The notes below the pieces were generated by a model that worked only from the letters and a program-made list of their open reading frames with translations, had not been told where the DNA came from and ran no database searches. Positions 43,960 to 57,293 of a stretch of 64,000 nt of DNA are shown here, in pieces; position 1 is the first letter of the stretch, and every line of letters starts with the position of its first letter. A program made the position numbers and the translations under genes. Source of the stretch: Antedon mediterranea (taxonomy: Eukaryota > Echinodermata > Crinoidea > Comatulida > Antedonidae); the NCBI RefSeq assembly GCF_964355755.1, contig NC_092671.1, positions 11,173,001-11,237,000 of the forward strand, written 5' to 3'.

Positions 43960-45880
43960 ATCTTACACAAATGTGTACTTTTTATGGAATACCCCGCAGC
44001 TTCTTAAAAGACGAGATTAAAGGATAATATTGATGTCTACACATTAATATGACACACACTGTGTTCGTTTTTCTCATATTTAATGCAAAATTATGCCTAT
44101 AATGAATAATGTCGAGGATTAGCACAAAGGGCGGTTGTCAAGGCACGCAATACATTTTTTGTAAATATCGTATTTTTGGTTTTTATTTTCGTCAACAGTT
44201 TTATGTAATAGAATCGTAAGAAAGATTTTGCAGTATCTATAATTTTGTACAGTTATCATGGTAAATTCTGTGACACAGGAAACATGTGTTATAAAATCAT
44301 AAACCACTTTAACATAACACATGTGATATTGTATTACACAATATTCCACGCTACTCTTAACATTATTATGCCAGAGATGAGATCAGACGGAATTGTGTGG
44401 ATTACTAAAAGATGCAATGACACAGCGTCATTTACAAAGGAAAAGTTGATTCAACAGACTAAATTACGTATCTATGGAAACAGTAAACAGATAGAAAAAT
44501 CTAAACTGTTAGGTAAATACACCGTGTTACGATATTGCACTTATGATGTCAATTGACCTCGCACTGCAATTAACGAAGACGGGTTGTAATGAACATTAAA
44601 TGCAATACTTGATAGTGTAATTAAAACGAATAATTTAATGATAATGAGCGAATTAAATTCGACTTAATGATAGGCACAGGCCTAACAGCCATTTCATTTT
44701 TTTATTTTTACTGTATAATTTACCAATAATGTTAATGATTATTAGCAATTATATCCACAGAAGCATTGCTAAAACGCTGGTTAATTAAGACTACTAGAGG
44801 GTGAGCTCGCTTCGCTCGCTCCCCCTCTAGGAAGTGTAGACGATGGTTCTCAGAATGATAATGTTCTCCTTATACGTTTTCTGTCGGTTACCATTATTGA
44901 AAATGCTTGAAATTCGTAAAACTAAACTACTTTGTTTCACAGTGTTTTAGATGATTAATAACATTTAAAAGTATAGTTTTTATTGTTTGGTAGGGCCCTT
45001 TGGGGAGGCGGAGGTCATTTGAGGGAGGTGCTTATTCGAGGGATATATATGTTAAATTTTGTAGTTTTAATAATATGGTAACATTTATAATCAAATGAAA
45101 TCCTCTAATAGATATAAAAAGTGGTAAAACTATGATTTTAACTGCTCCCTTGTGTATAAAATAGAGAAAATATTTGAAACCAGTTTGTTGCAAGGTGAAC
45201 TTATTTAAACCCGGAAATTACTTTGACCGGGAAGAATTGAAATTGAGATGAAAATCTAATGTTGAAATCATACATTTTAAAAAAAAACTCTTTATAACAT
45301 CTTCCTAAGATAGAAATATGGAACAATAGCGTCGATGTGAACACTAATGTTATCAAATCTACGTTTCGCGGTACATCTGAGATAGATAAGGTAGGTATCC
45401 AAGGCGGAGATTTGTACCGAAGTTTTTGCATTGTGCTCGCCTATGTCAGAATTAACCATAATTTATATATAGATAATAGGCCTACACGAACCAAAATAAT
45501 GATTTTCGCAACTTGCATGCATAATAAAATATATAGTGATTGATGATAACAAAATAACACCAACTACTCGTTGTTTGGAAATTATAGATGAAAACATTTG
45601 ATAAATGTGACTTAAAATGTCGTGCATTCGAATTGATAACATTTTTTTTTTTGCAGATTTTGATAAATTGCGTGCTCGATAAATATTGGTCTAGTGATCG
45701 ATTGTTAATTTTATGTAAGGATTCGGTAAATGAAATTTTGATTGGCGTTTATTATGGCTGTCATTGGCAATAACACACACCATGTGACAAATTACTTGAC
45801 CAGGATTTACAGTCAGGGAATCCAGTTAATCACAAATGCAAGCGCAATGTATCTCGCCGAATAAATTTTACCAAATCCCT
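43960..45880. other. Intergenic DNA, no gene seen apart from the GC hairpin
   Basis: Near 45000-45050 a fragment GGGGAGGCGGAGGTCATTTG, AGGGAGGTGCTTATTCGAGG looks like a piece of an interspersed repeat. Short open frames have no recognisable domain. Confidence 0.45.
44794..44832. repeat. GC-rich hairpin
   Basis: CTAGAGGGTGAGCTCGCTTC then GCTCGCTCCCCCTCTAG. Outer arms CTAGAGGG/CCCTCTAG pair, and the centre is made of GAGC/GCTC steps. It stands out sharply from the AT-rich surroundings. Possibly a foldback-element remnant. Confidence 0.65.
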
Positions 45881-45884
45881 CCAG

Positions 45885-46018
45885 TCAGAGAGAATTGGTC
45901 TCGTAATTGACTTACTCCTTCGAACCGTACTTTACTCCAGCACTTAGCGTTGAAATAACGGCACACACGAACGACGATTCAGTGACTCACTGCGAGTTTG
46001 TGAAATCAATAATTCAAG
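45885..46018 (+). other. Candidate 5' non-coding exon with good donor
   Basis: A patch of balanced composition ends AATAATTCAAG/GTAGGTAG, a strong donor, with no splice-acceptor-like tract before it. This is the look of a transcription start plus first exon on the plus strand. No downstream coding exon could be linked, so it is weak. Confidence 0.25.
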
Positions 46019-46054
46019 GTAGGTAGAATTTTGTTTGCGTTATAATCGTTTTTT

Positions 46055-46731
46055 TAAATGATTATTAATATCATCATCCTTTATCATAATTATCCTCTTC
46101 ATCCAATCATCATCACATCATCATTAAAATTAGGCTTATATCATATATCGTATTTATCAAGGTCATCATCGTCACCGTCAGCACTATCATCATCCTTCCA
46201 TCTTCATAAAAACATTCATCAATTTCCTTATCAACATCATCAGCACACCATCACAATAATTAGGCCTATATTTTGTATCGTATCTATCAAGGTCATTATC
46301 ACCGTCAGCACTATCATCATCCTTCTATCTTCATGAAAACAGTCATCACTCTCCCTTATCATCATAACCATCATCTTCATCATAACATCATCGTCTTCAT
46401 CATCACACCATTATCTTCATCATCCCACCATTATCTTCATCATCACATCATTATCTTCATTATCACACCATCATCTATCATCTTCATCATCACATCATCG
46501 TCTTCATCATCATCATCTTCATCATCACACCATCATCTTCATTATCATCACCCCATCATCTTCATCTTCAGATCATCATCTTCATCATTACACCATCATC
46601 ATCATCTTCATTATCAGATCATCATCTTCATCATCACACCATCATCTTCATCATCATCACCCCATCATCATCACTCCATCATATTTATCATCATTACCTC
46701 ATCATCTTCATCATCACACCATCGTCTTCAT

Positions 46732-46768
<37 letters not shown>

Positions 46769-46780
46769 TCATCCTCATCT
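46055..46780. repeat. TCATCT/TCATCA tract with an (AAT)n end
   Basis: Long run of CATCATCTTCATCATCACAC-type repeats. Two early direct copies of TAGGCYTATA...CGTATYTATCAAGGTCA (46131 and 46262) show a ~131-bp duplication. It closes with about 11 AAT units at 46734-46767. The His/Ser-rich frames over it are artefacts. Confidence 0.93.
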
Positions 46781-48019
46781 TTAGCCAGAACCATGCCATC
46801 GTTTTATCCATTACATGATTTGCGCGTCATTTTCTCACAATATTATAATATGAGCATGATTATAGACATACAGTATAAAATGTGAAATTGCTCAAATGAC
46901 CATCCATATAAGTTACCTATCACCCCCGCTCTGGTTATGATCATTCTTCAACAATAAACTGTACTTTTAGAAAGATTTTTTTCCCCTTCTTGTTCTTCCA
47001 ATTGATACTAATAATCCTGTTGTCAGTTAACATATATTGGTTTTAAATTGTACACAGTATAAACAAAATTATGTAAACTGGGCCTATATATTGATTGATA
47101 TTAATAATATTCATCGCTGTCGTGCCGGGCCGGATGCAGTAAATTAGCGCTATCTTCCTTTCAATATGCTTGGATGAGTTTTGTTCATTAATTAAAAGAC
47201 TTATTATAAGTGGATTATTTGATTCATTATATTCATTAATAAGCTCCGTTGACGTACCGTATAATTGGTTGTTTTAAAACAAGCGAACTAATTATTTGTT
47301 TTCTACTTAGATTCCTCTTTTAACGCAACCATTAACTGGGAAATAAAAAAATTGTTAATAAATTTGTCAATATTCAAAAGAAAAAAAAACACTAACTCAT
47401 TTCTTATGTATGGCATGTTTAAATCTAGTACGGCGTAACACGTTAATTAAAAACACATTTTTGAGCGTCAGTATCGAACATCAAACTTTTAAACTTTTTT
47501 AAAGCTAGGATATGACTATATTTATATTAGCGACTGGATTAAAATAACTGAACATGTTCTGTATGGACACAGCCTTTAGGAACAAAACGGACAGGTTGTT
47601 TATTCATCTGTTCATTTATTTATTCATCCAATCAATACACGACAGACAGATATTTCAGATTTTGTTCACTTTTTATGAGTGGCACCCAACATGACAATAA
47701 AACAAACTGTATTTTCTCACGTACTCGTTCGCGAAACAGGTGTTGTTCCACATAAAAAACGTTATGTCTATATAGTTTCATTAATTAGTACATCTGCATC
47801 TACTCTTTCTAACATTTCCATGTTTTAGCAGCTAAGCATAAAGAACATCAATATCGTATTTAAATAATTACAATAATAATGAAGGTTCATATATAGCGCC
47901 ATATCCGCAACAATGGCGATCATATTGTACTGTAGACGTAGATGTTAAACCTTTTCAACAACATTCTACTCTCCTAAAGTGTCCTCTCATGTCCGTGTTG
48001 CAAACTACGAAGCTATTTC
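46781..48019. other. Intergenic DNA, no gene seen
   Basis: AT-rich; nothing recognised. Confidence 0.45.
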
Positions 48020-48190
48020 TTCATGAAAGTGGCTGTGTGTGAGCTAGTACATTTCGACCCTTGTCTCGAAAGATGTACTAGATTCTTTAAAGTGCACACT
48101 ACCATTTTGTGTACACTGACCTACCATGACCATGATGCGAGCCCCGAATCCCTTACATTACCTTATTAACCGCTCAGCCACTCCTTCAAC
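48020..48190 (-). mobile_element. tRNA-derived SINE, family A, copy 2, decayed
   Basis: Plus strand ATTCTTTAAAGTGCACAC, GTGTACACTGACCTACC, GCGAGCCCCGAATCCC, then TTATTAACCGCTCAGCCACT. In reverse these give a drifted A box (GAGCGGTTAATAAGG) and B box, in the same order as 31030-31303. Confidence 0.7.
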
Positions 48191-51100
48191 TATTTTAACT
48201 TTGAAAAAAAATCTGCACGACGTTTTCTAAGTTTAAGTTTGTTTCGTATTTAGCTATGGTTACGGTTAAATTTATTACTTGCTATGGTATTCCAAAACCA
48301 AAAGATGAATGAATAATTAATAGTTATCAACAAGTAAAAATAAAGAAACAACAGAATTATCAACTAATTAAAATATAAACCCATATCGTTATTAGGATCA
48401 ATTTTAGTAATTTATTTATTTATTTAATTTAAGACAAAAAAAAGAAGAAAAAATTTAACAACACCTTAAAGTAAATTGAAATTATAATTTTCATTTGAAG
48501 GAAGGTAATCCTCGGCGTTGGTTACATTCGTAAATTTGGAAACAATTCAATTCAATTCAATTCCAGAAACAGAACTCAGTTTTTATCCACAACAAAAGTT
48601 AATCAAATGTCACAAGTTCATTTCAGTCAAAAAAATCAATACAGTACTTTTGAATAAATAAAAAAAATTAATGACATTGAAAGAAAATGTTTTAGCTAAA
48701 AATAGAATATAGATTGTTTATTCTAATGAGGTTTGCCTTTATAGTGTTATCAGCAAAACTAGTAGAATTACTCATCAGAAATATAAAAAAACCCATCAAA
48801 CTGAGAATGTTTCGTGTAACTATAAGTGTCAGTCTTAAGATTATCAAGATATCTTGTATGCCGTCGCCGATGATGCAACAAACCACGGCAACATTAGGCA
48901 AATCCTATTTTCTATTAATTTTTATAAAACGTGACTTACCTTGATATGTTCAATAAACGAAACATTTCATCATTAAAAAAAAAATAAAATAACAAACCTG
49001 GATTTCTATAGAAACATTACTGATTGGTAAAGTAATAATTTATCTGAGGAGGCGCAATTTAAAGTAATTTCCAAGATTAGTTTGCATCTAAACATCAATA
49101 ATTTAATTTGAAATATTTATTAAGGAGAAATAGATTTTTTTTAAATTAAGATTTCTACTCAAATACAAACAAAAAAAAGTAAAGAAAAAGATTGGGAAGT
49201 CTGGAGAAGTATAAGATCAAAATAATAATACGATACATCTGTTTTGATAAAACGTTACAAGCTACAAATTAAAGTAATTTCGTTCAGCAAAAAATATCTA
49301 CACAACCATTTCAAGCTGAAATTGCTATGAGATTTAATGTGTTTGATCAATACTTTGAAAAGTCTTTTTAGAAAATAGATTTATTGTTCATATGACTTGG
49401 GCCATTATTTATTTATTTAAAATTCTTTATACTCGATGTGTATTTGAAACTGTAAATCTTTTAAACAAATTGGAAATGTGTTGTATCTGAATTTCCACAA
49501 CTTCGACGAGGACAAATTATCTTGAAAAGGTTAAATATTGAATCTGTTAGATAAGTTTCAGCTGTAATTGGTTACTAAGTACTATAGTAAAGTATCTGGC
49601 TTATTGATTAGAATTTTAATCGTCCAAAACACGCCACCTATCGACAATAAACTTTTTTTTGGAGGAATAAACCACGTAGCAGGTTTTGCATTACATTGTT
49701 CAAATGTACATAGTTACCAGTATAAAAGCTGGCCGTGCTTTATCGGCAAATTACTATAAGTTATATGATTCTAGATATCGAATCACACTTTGATTCATGT
49801 AATTTGAATGACGCCATACTATGAAAGTGTAGACAATTTACGACAAGACAATTTGAAACGGTTTGTCTGTTTGGAGATATGCGTGTTAAACGCAGTATCT
49901 GAATGTAATATAAAAACAGATTATAACGGTAATTGTTTACTCCATGAGATGGTTAACCAATTCTCAATATAATATAAATAAAAAGATAATAATATTCTAT
50001 ATAACGAAACAATACAAGAAAAGGCATGTACAAATATTACCTTAGTTGTTTGAAAACGATGCTCAAAAGCATTTGCAAGCTAACAATTGCAAATTAAAAG
50101 TAGCCCCTCATCTGATGAAAGAAAAGAAAAAAATAATAATCTTGAGCCGCATGGGAAAACTGGTTCTTTAATAAAGTGTATTACCGACGTCAAAATAAAA
50201 AAACAAATTTGAAATAAATAAAGTAGAGTACTATATTTTCTGGCAAATATAGAACAAGCACATTTCGAAATGAAAAATGATCGTTAAATCAAGCAAGATA
50301 ACTAGTGCTATGTTAGCTATTCCAGACAAGGGGTGAATAAGATACATGGCTGTGATAAATTGTATCTGAAGTTTTATGTTTTAAAAATTGCCTATGAAGT
50401 TATATAGAATGACGTTGATCGATATTCAATCCGTATATAAATTGGAACTCACGGGTGATTTCTTCTAAATAGATCATATATGATGTAATATATGTCACTA
50501 AAATGTGTTATACCAAACAAAAATGCATGATATGGTATTAGTTTTATTTATATATTCATGTACTTTCTGCCTTTCCGTACTATTTCAAGTACAGTAATTT
50601 GCCAAATTACATATAATTTGCGTGAAATGAGATTTGTGTATTGGCATGGCTGCTACGACTTGAATACGAACATAATCATACGCACCGGAAATCATTCTCG
50701 GTTTTATTAGTACATTGAGTCGAAATCCAAAGAATGACCCATTGGTTTTACGTATTCTATAAAAAAAATGAAGAAAAAAAATCAGCAACTGACCAACCAA
50801 AATTAGCTATTACTTTTAAAAACGAAGTTCAATATCAACATTTTAAAATGATTTTTTTTAAGCAAACGATTTATTATAATGCAGTGCTAGGAGTGTAGGC
50901 CTAATTTTAAATTTTCATCGAAGTTGATGAATATGCATGTGATGTTAATTGTAATCATATCATACATAAAATACCCTTCAGACGATAACAATACGCTTTT
51001 CACATTATTGATTTTATACTTTTATCTTATGATGTTTACTTAAATTCAAAACGATCATGAGGCCATCAGAATCAAGAACGTCTGACATATGGAGTATTTG

Positions 51101-51675
51101 AGTAATGACCTAAGCGCATTAATGTTTAGTTTGGCATTCAGAAAATACAGTGAAATTATCGAGAAAAAAAAATATGCATTAGCCTCTTCTTAATGCATTT
51201 CAGATTAATAACCTAAATTAAAAGCATATGAACTTAGCAATGTTTTTTTTCTGCCAGGATATGAGCTACTCGTAAGATATCAATGAGTTTCGGTGTTTGT
51301 CAGAAACACCTCATCATCAACACTAATGCATTCATGTGCAATCACATCGATTATATGGCGTCGGCACATCATTAAAGAACAGGGTTATCTTAATAATTAC
51401 CTGCATTATTTGACATATCGTGTCGAGCGTTTTGTAATTTGAGTACATTGAACCTCATCTATCATTTTGTTGTATCACAAGTCATTGGACTTACACATAC
51501 TATGGCTGTACATTAAAGGTCTATTTGACTTACGCACAAAATGTACCGCAAATCACTATTATGTCATCTATTCATTACGCAACATTTTAACAGTGCGAAG
51601 CCTGTACATATTTTACAGTATCATGTAATAATCATTTATTGCAACTACACCTATAACAAACGAACGGTGGCATAT
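48191..51675. other. Intergenic DNA, no gene seen
   Basis: AT-rich throughout, with A/T homopolymers. Short open frames on both strands (for example 48692-48944, 49568-49759) have no conserved motif. Confidence 0.45.
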
Positions 51676-51792
51676 GACCGGGATGCGATTTGATAGCTCA
51701 ATTCTTATGGATATGACTAATAAATATTCATGTTTATTTTGTGACGTTTCATGAGGGGTCCCCAACTTATGTACGAAAAGAAATATCGCGCC
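51676..51792. mobile_element. Right half of the ~35-bp-TIR element, copy 2
   Basis: TATTCATGTTTATTTTG, TTTCATGAGGGGTCCCCAAC, TTATGTACGAAAAGAAATAT then CGCGCCC match 39646-39721. The complete terminus is probably GGGCGCGATA. The left half is missing. Confidence 0.7.
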
Positions 51793-53048
51793 CGGGATAG
51801 CGATAATAGTTTGATACCCACTGGAATGACTGGAAACCCAACTCGACCTCCACCAGGATTTTGACAAAGTTGCGCTTCACTCCACTGTATATTACATACA
51901 TAGTATATTTCTTTTAAAAGTACGGTACAGACTGTTTGGTAAATTAAAGAGAGTCAAAATTCTGTGCTAAATCGTATCTATAAGTTTGTATTTAATTCTC
52001 TTGTTTTTTAATGCCACAATTAAATGAATTTATGTTGAAAGCTCAATTCATAAATTTTCTAATTAAGGATCATTTCGAAATAAAAACGCCCACCAACGGA
52101 AATTAATTTAAAAATTTCAAATCCAAGAGATTGTTTAAAGTGTTTATTGTGAAATTGAATAAATGTAACGTTCTCATTCTAGTGCTCGTGAGATTAGATG
52201 AATTCTAAAAGTTTCAAATTCCTTTAAAACAATTGGATTCGTTTTATTTTGATCGCGTCTATCTTCGCCTACGCGTTGTCGAATAAACCTAAATAAACAC
52301 AATGAGATAACATATGTTATAACCAAACCTCTTAATGGAACATTCTGTACCTTAGAGTGTGCCTCGGCTAAGGTGTAAATGTGCTAGATGTTCTCGTTAA
52401 CTTTAGTCTAAACATTATTCCTAAAAGTGTTTTTCCATTTGGTAGCCTACTTTTCCTGACGAACCATTAATATGTCCAACATTCTGCTAATTACACGTTG
52501 TTATTTTATTGCTAAAAATAACAAGAACGTCATTTTAAGAAAGAATTTTTTTTTTGAAAAAAGAACAGGCCTATTGGTTTTTTATTTGAATGATATATAA
52601 ATATTCAAATTAGGTTGGTTGTGAACTATACACAAATTATATATTATAAATAAAGTATAAGCGCTCAAAAGACCGAGTTACATATCTTGGCGGAATGGAC
52701 AGCCAACGGGGTGCACTATTTAATATTTCGGTCCATATTAAAATTTAAGTAGATCGAGATTGGTGACGTCATGAATGTATCGATTTTCTTGAATTATCAG
52801 TTGGCATTTTCATATTTTCTAAAACAATATTATTTAAAACAGAAAGACACTGTAACTTTAACATTGTTTCACCGTATCGTGCAAAAAAAATTATTTACAA
52901 GAGTTGTTCCACATGAAAAAGCAAACACATTATTGACAATGGATCTATCTAACTAAACTTACAACATAATTATTTATTTATTAAATTTAAATAAAAATTA
53001 ACAAGAATATCAAAATATTGCTCATTTGATATATTGTGCATTTGTCTT
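51793..53048. other. Intergenic DNA, no gene seen
   Basis: AT-rich; nothing recognised. Confidence 0.45.
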
Positions 53049-53200
53049 AAGCTCTCTCTACACCATCACACTTTCTGTGACAAAAAAAATGTGACTTGCC
53101 CACAGACATGATGATGTCATTATATCACTACCAATCAAACTAGTTTGATATGGTAGTGATATACCTAAAATGTCATTTATGTGGTAGTGATATGATAAAA
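53049..53200. mobile_element. MITE of the CTACACTATCAAAC family, copy 5, rearranged
   Basis: Left end TTAAGCTCTCTCTACACCAT, then GTGACTTGCCCA and CATGATGATGTCATTATATC. AAACTAGTTTGATATGGTAG, a terminal motif in other copies, lies internally, and the right terminus is missing. Likely internal rearrangement or truncation. Confidence 0.7.
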
Positions 53201-55130
53201 ATAAAATAAAATGGAACCACTGCGTATTTTCTTTCACTTCATTTCATTTATTTCAATATCGCCATCGCAGCCTTAGCTGAATTACAAAGATATTTAATTA
53301 TTCTCAATATTAAAATTTGTATAAACGTATAACACCAATGGTAATTATATATAAAAAAGGATGCAATTGACAACAGAAATACTATAGGCCTACAGGAAAT
53401 TATAAAAGTTTAGCTTAAAATAGTAAAATTAAAAAAAAACCTTCTATAAGGACCAATAAGAATAACATTGACATTAAAAATAGTTAATAAAAGGAAACAA
53501 AAAAACTGTCCTGCGCTGAATATTGGGTGATGATGGATGTTAGTCCTATGAAACGTTTTAATTGCACACGAGGTGTTTAAACTCTCTACATTATCAACGT
53601 GTCCATACGAAACAAACCATCACTTAAAAATCTAGCCAAATGCTATCTGTAATCAGAAAATTGACATTCGAACCCCCAGTTAATATAAATTTATTGCGTA
53701 AAATATTTGTGTATAAACATTACAGTAGTGTTGTTAATGTGTACATGTATAGTCTAGTAATGTACCAAGACTTACTGAAGAGAGAAAAACCATAAATCTC
53801 AATTAAACAAACTGCCACTAGCAGGTCGACATAATAACAGTTTAGAATATGTGAACAAACTGAGAATTATTATGTTTTCACACAATGCATTAACGTTGGT
53901 TTTGTATATATACTGCTGAATGTATCTTATGCACATCTATACTGACTCTTACTGTTTCATGCTATCATGCTATATATTTCTCTACTCTATTTCTCTCTAG
54001 GATCAAATTAATAAATTGATTTTTTTCTTCTTCCTAATCGGAGCGAGTTTCAAATTAAAAAGTATAAAGGTTCATTTACACTATAGGGCGCGCGATTAGG
54101 ATCGTCGATAAAAAGATAAATATATGCATTTTTCATACATAAAACAAAAGAATTTATAAAAATGTTCCTAGAACTATAGGATTATCATCTATGCTACTGC
54201 ACACGTCCAATCAAAATGACGTCATGATTTGTAAGAGCAGTAATATCGTGACAATGCAACAATGTTATTGTTTTAATTGATCATGACGTCATTTGATTTG
54301 ATTTAAAAAATTATTTTGGTCCCGAACTTACACTATCTATGCTTCTAAAGTAGACTTAAATCCTCTATTACTTTGTTTTCTTACTGAATCTTAATTGCTT
54401 GTTTTATTTTTAAATTTTAAGAAATTCACTCAGCTATAATGACTTTTCGACTCGATTGCTGCTACTTTAAAAGACAAATACAAATAAATTACGTGTCCGT
54501 CGTAACAGACGAGGTGAATTTATAGGTATATTCTTAATTATATACTTGTTAATAACTGTTTAAACTACACAACTCAGATTAGGCCGTTTTGTTCAGGTGT
54601 CTTTTGTGTTTGTAGGTTGTGTCACGTAAAGTGAAACACATTCGAATTTGATGTTCTACGGCTAATGTTGATTGGCGACGTCACATTTCTGTCAAATTAT
54701 TAAAAACATGGTGGGATCAACGATGTATTTGTCGCATTATTACGTCACAACCAACGGTTCGTTTACAAGTTAATTGCCAAATCATGCGATACAGCTATAT
54801 AATGTCCACTTTTGAAAATTATCATGACAAGCCGTGCTTTTAAAATAAATCTTTTCCTCTCTTACACAATTTTATGTAAGAAAAAATGATATGATCAATG
54901 AACTGGAAATTAAAACTCTGTATTTTTAAGCATACGTCTATCCTATCATTACCATGCATAATTCATATACTTTTCAATATTATCTCTTTAAAGTAGTCAT
55001 TTATAAAATGAATGACAAAGAATAATTAATAAAAGTGTTTGAATCCTATAAACAAACTTTGCGAATGGTCTGAGCTGAGAGCAGAAACAATTTATTACAT
55101 TAAATGTTTGTTTCGAACACCCATCCACGA
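53201..55130. other. Intergenic DNA; possible retroelement 3'-tail remnant at 53230-53700
   Basis: The start (TTTATTTCAATATCGCCATC then GCAGCCTTAGCTGAATTAC) has the look of a retroelement 3' region, without coding evidence. The remainder is featureless AT-rich DNA. Confidence 0.3.
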
Positions 55131-55941
55131 CATGGACACATAGCGTGTGACTATGGACACATAGCGTATGACTATATGAACACATAGCGTGTGACTATGG
55201 ACACATAGCGTGTGACTATGGACACATAGCGTATGATTATATGAACACATAGCGTGTGACTATGGACACATAGTGTGTGACTATGGACACATAGCGTGTG
55301 ACTATGTACACATAGCGTGTGACTATGGACACGTAGCGCGTGACTATGGACACATAGCGTGTGACTATGGACACATAGCGTGTGACTATGGACACATAGC
55401 GTGTGACTATGGACACATAGCGTGTGACTATGGACACATAGCGTGTGACTATATGGACACATAGCATGTGACTATGGACACATAGCGTGTGACTATGGAC
55501 AGATAGGGTGTGACTATGGACACATAGCGAGTGACTATGGACACATAGCGTGTGACTATGGACACAGCATGTGACTATATGAACACATAGCGTGTGGCTA
55601 TGGACACATAGCGTGTGACTATATGGACACATAGGGTGTGACTATGAACACATAGCGTGTGACTATGGACACATAGCGTGTGACTATGGACACATAGCGT
55701 GTGACTATATGGACACATGGCGTGTAACTATGGACACATGATCGTGTGACTATGGACACATATTGTGTGACTAATGGACACATAGGTGTGACTATATGGA
55801 CACATAGGTGTGACTATGGACACATAGCGTGTGACTATGGACACATAACGTGTGACTATGAACACATAGCGTGTGACTATATGGACACATATCGTGTGAC
55901 TATGGACATTTAGCGTGTGACTATGGACACATAGCGTGTGA
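55131..55941. repeat. 21-bp minisatellite, about 38 units
   Basis: Unit TATGGACACATAGCGTGTGAC. A longer variant inserts three bases (ACTATATGGAC or ACTATATGAAC) at intervals. With a 21-base period it makes artificial frames on both strands (HSHTLCV / CDYGHIA peptides). The outer units are more diverged than the central block at about 55320-55450. Confidence 0.96.
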
Positions 55942-57167
55942 CAACGTCCAGCGGACGCTAAATCTATCGAAGCCAAATCATCATATAAATATTTGCTTTT
56001 GTAAATTAAATAACATTCAAATTAAAATGATAAAACATTAAAAAAAGGTGTTATGTATAGGCCTAAATTAATTGAGAGAGGGAAAAATATAAAATGGTTT
56101 TGGCAAACTGTTCTAGGTAGCACTCTTAGTTAGTATATGATATCTTTGGGTTAAAAAAAAAGATCAAGCGATTGCGCTTTGCAATTGTGACATTTAGCCA
56201 TCGGTTCACGTACGGGTTACTTACCGAAAGATTAGTTATTTTGATAAGCTTTAAAAGTAAACTGACAGTACTGAATAGTCAAATTATTATAAATAAATCC
56301 CTTTTATCATGGCGCTTTAGTCGGTTTAATGCACAAAGTAATAACATTAATGTATTGATTAAGCCATACAGGCCTAGGCCTATTTGTTTTAGTACAGTAA
56401 ATCTTTTTCCATCGCGTGCCAAAAAACAAATTGTGAAAATTCAAAAACCATTGAGATTGAAGTTTTTCAGATATATAATCGGTACACAAAATCTCTAACA
56501 GAAAGAAATAAAGACGAAAAAGAAAGATTTATATAATAACAATAAATATGTGTATTTTATCACCTAAAAATATCCAACCTTGATTGCACTAGAAACGTTG
56601 CAAGAATATATTATTTCACTTAGTGATACATTTTTCAGGGGTATATAAGTTGAACGTAGGCCTATATGCCTAAATTACTAATTAGGCCTAATATCAGAAA
56701 GTATAATATACACAAGTATAACAGAACACTATAAAAAAAGTTTACATCAGTAAATTGACGGACGGCTCCTAAGTTCGAAATTAGAGTAACACAACAACAA
56801 CATTTTAAAATTGGAATAAGCGCTTCGCAACACGAGAAACCATAGGATTCCTTCCAAGTATTGGTTCGCAATCATCAATCAAATATAAAAACACTCGAAA
56901 CCCACAAATAGCCATTTGTATCATCAGTCAATAACAAGAAGCCCTATATATTCTAAATGTCACAGTATTCGGTCATTATTCAAGAAAAAGCTTGGGATCT
57001 GATACAATATTTCCAAGTAACCGGAGCCTAGATTTCTCGAATTTCAATATAAAATAATCACTGGCTATTATTTTAATATGAAAGTTATATATCCAGTAAC
57101 TTGAACTTCTTTGTCTTTTATTCCTGAGATTCATTGCGCATGACGCGTGGTTCTTTCTCCGCTGACT
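55942..57167. other. Intergenic DNA, no gene seen
   Basis: Several TAGGCCTA words. An open frame at 56172-56498 (108 codons, Lys/Arg/Phe-rich) has no recognisable domain and is probably chance. Confidence 0.45.
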
Positions 57168-57293
57168 AAATCTCTGTCTACACTATAAAACTAAAAGTGT
57201 GATATGCCCAAATATGGTAGTGATATGACATCATCGTGTCCATATAGGTATGGGCACATCACATTTTTTTGTCACATACAGTTTGATAGTGGA
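57168..57293. mobile_element. MITE of the CTACACTATCAAAC family, copy 6
   Basis: Left TCTCTGTCTACACTATAAAA, right CATACAGTTTGATAGTGG. Internal GTGATATGCCCA, ATATGGTAGTGATATGAC and GGGCACATCACA. It is short, having lost part of the left subterminal region. Confidence 0.8.

Noticed and set aside
44245-44556. 103-codon frame
   Set aside because: It overlaps an equally long reverse frame and lacks domain, start context or splice signals.
46058-46818. His/Ser-rich 181-codon frame
   Set aside because: Read-through of the TCATCT/TCATCA tract and AAT repeat.
54997-55976. HSHTLCV / CDYGHIA repeat frames
   Set aside because: Artefacts of the 21-bp minisatellite.
56172-56498. 108-codon frame
   Set aside because: Lys/Arg/Phe-rich from AT-rich DNA and contains TAGGCCTA words typical of non-coding DNA here.
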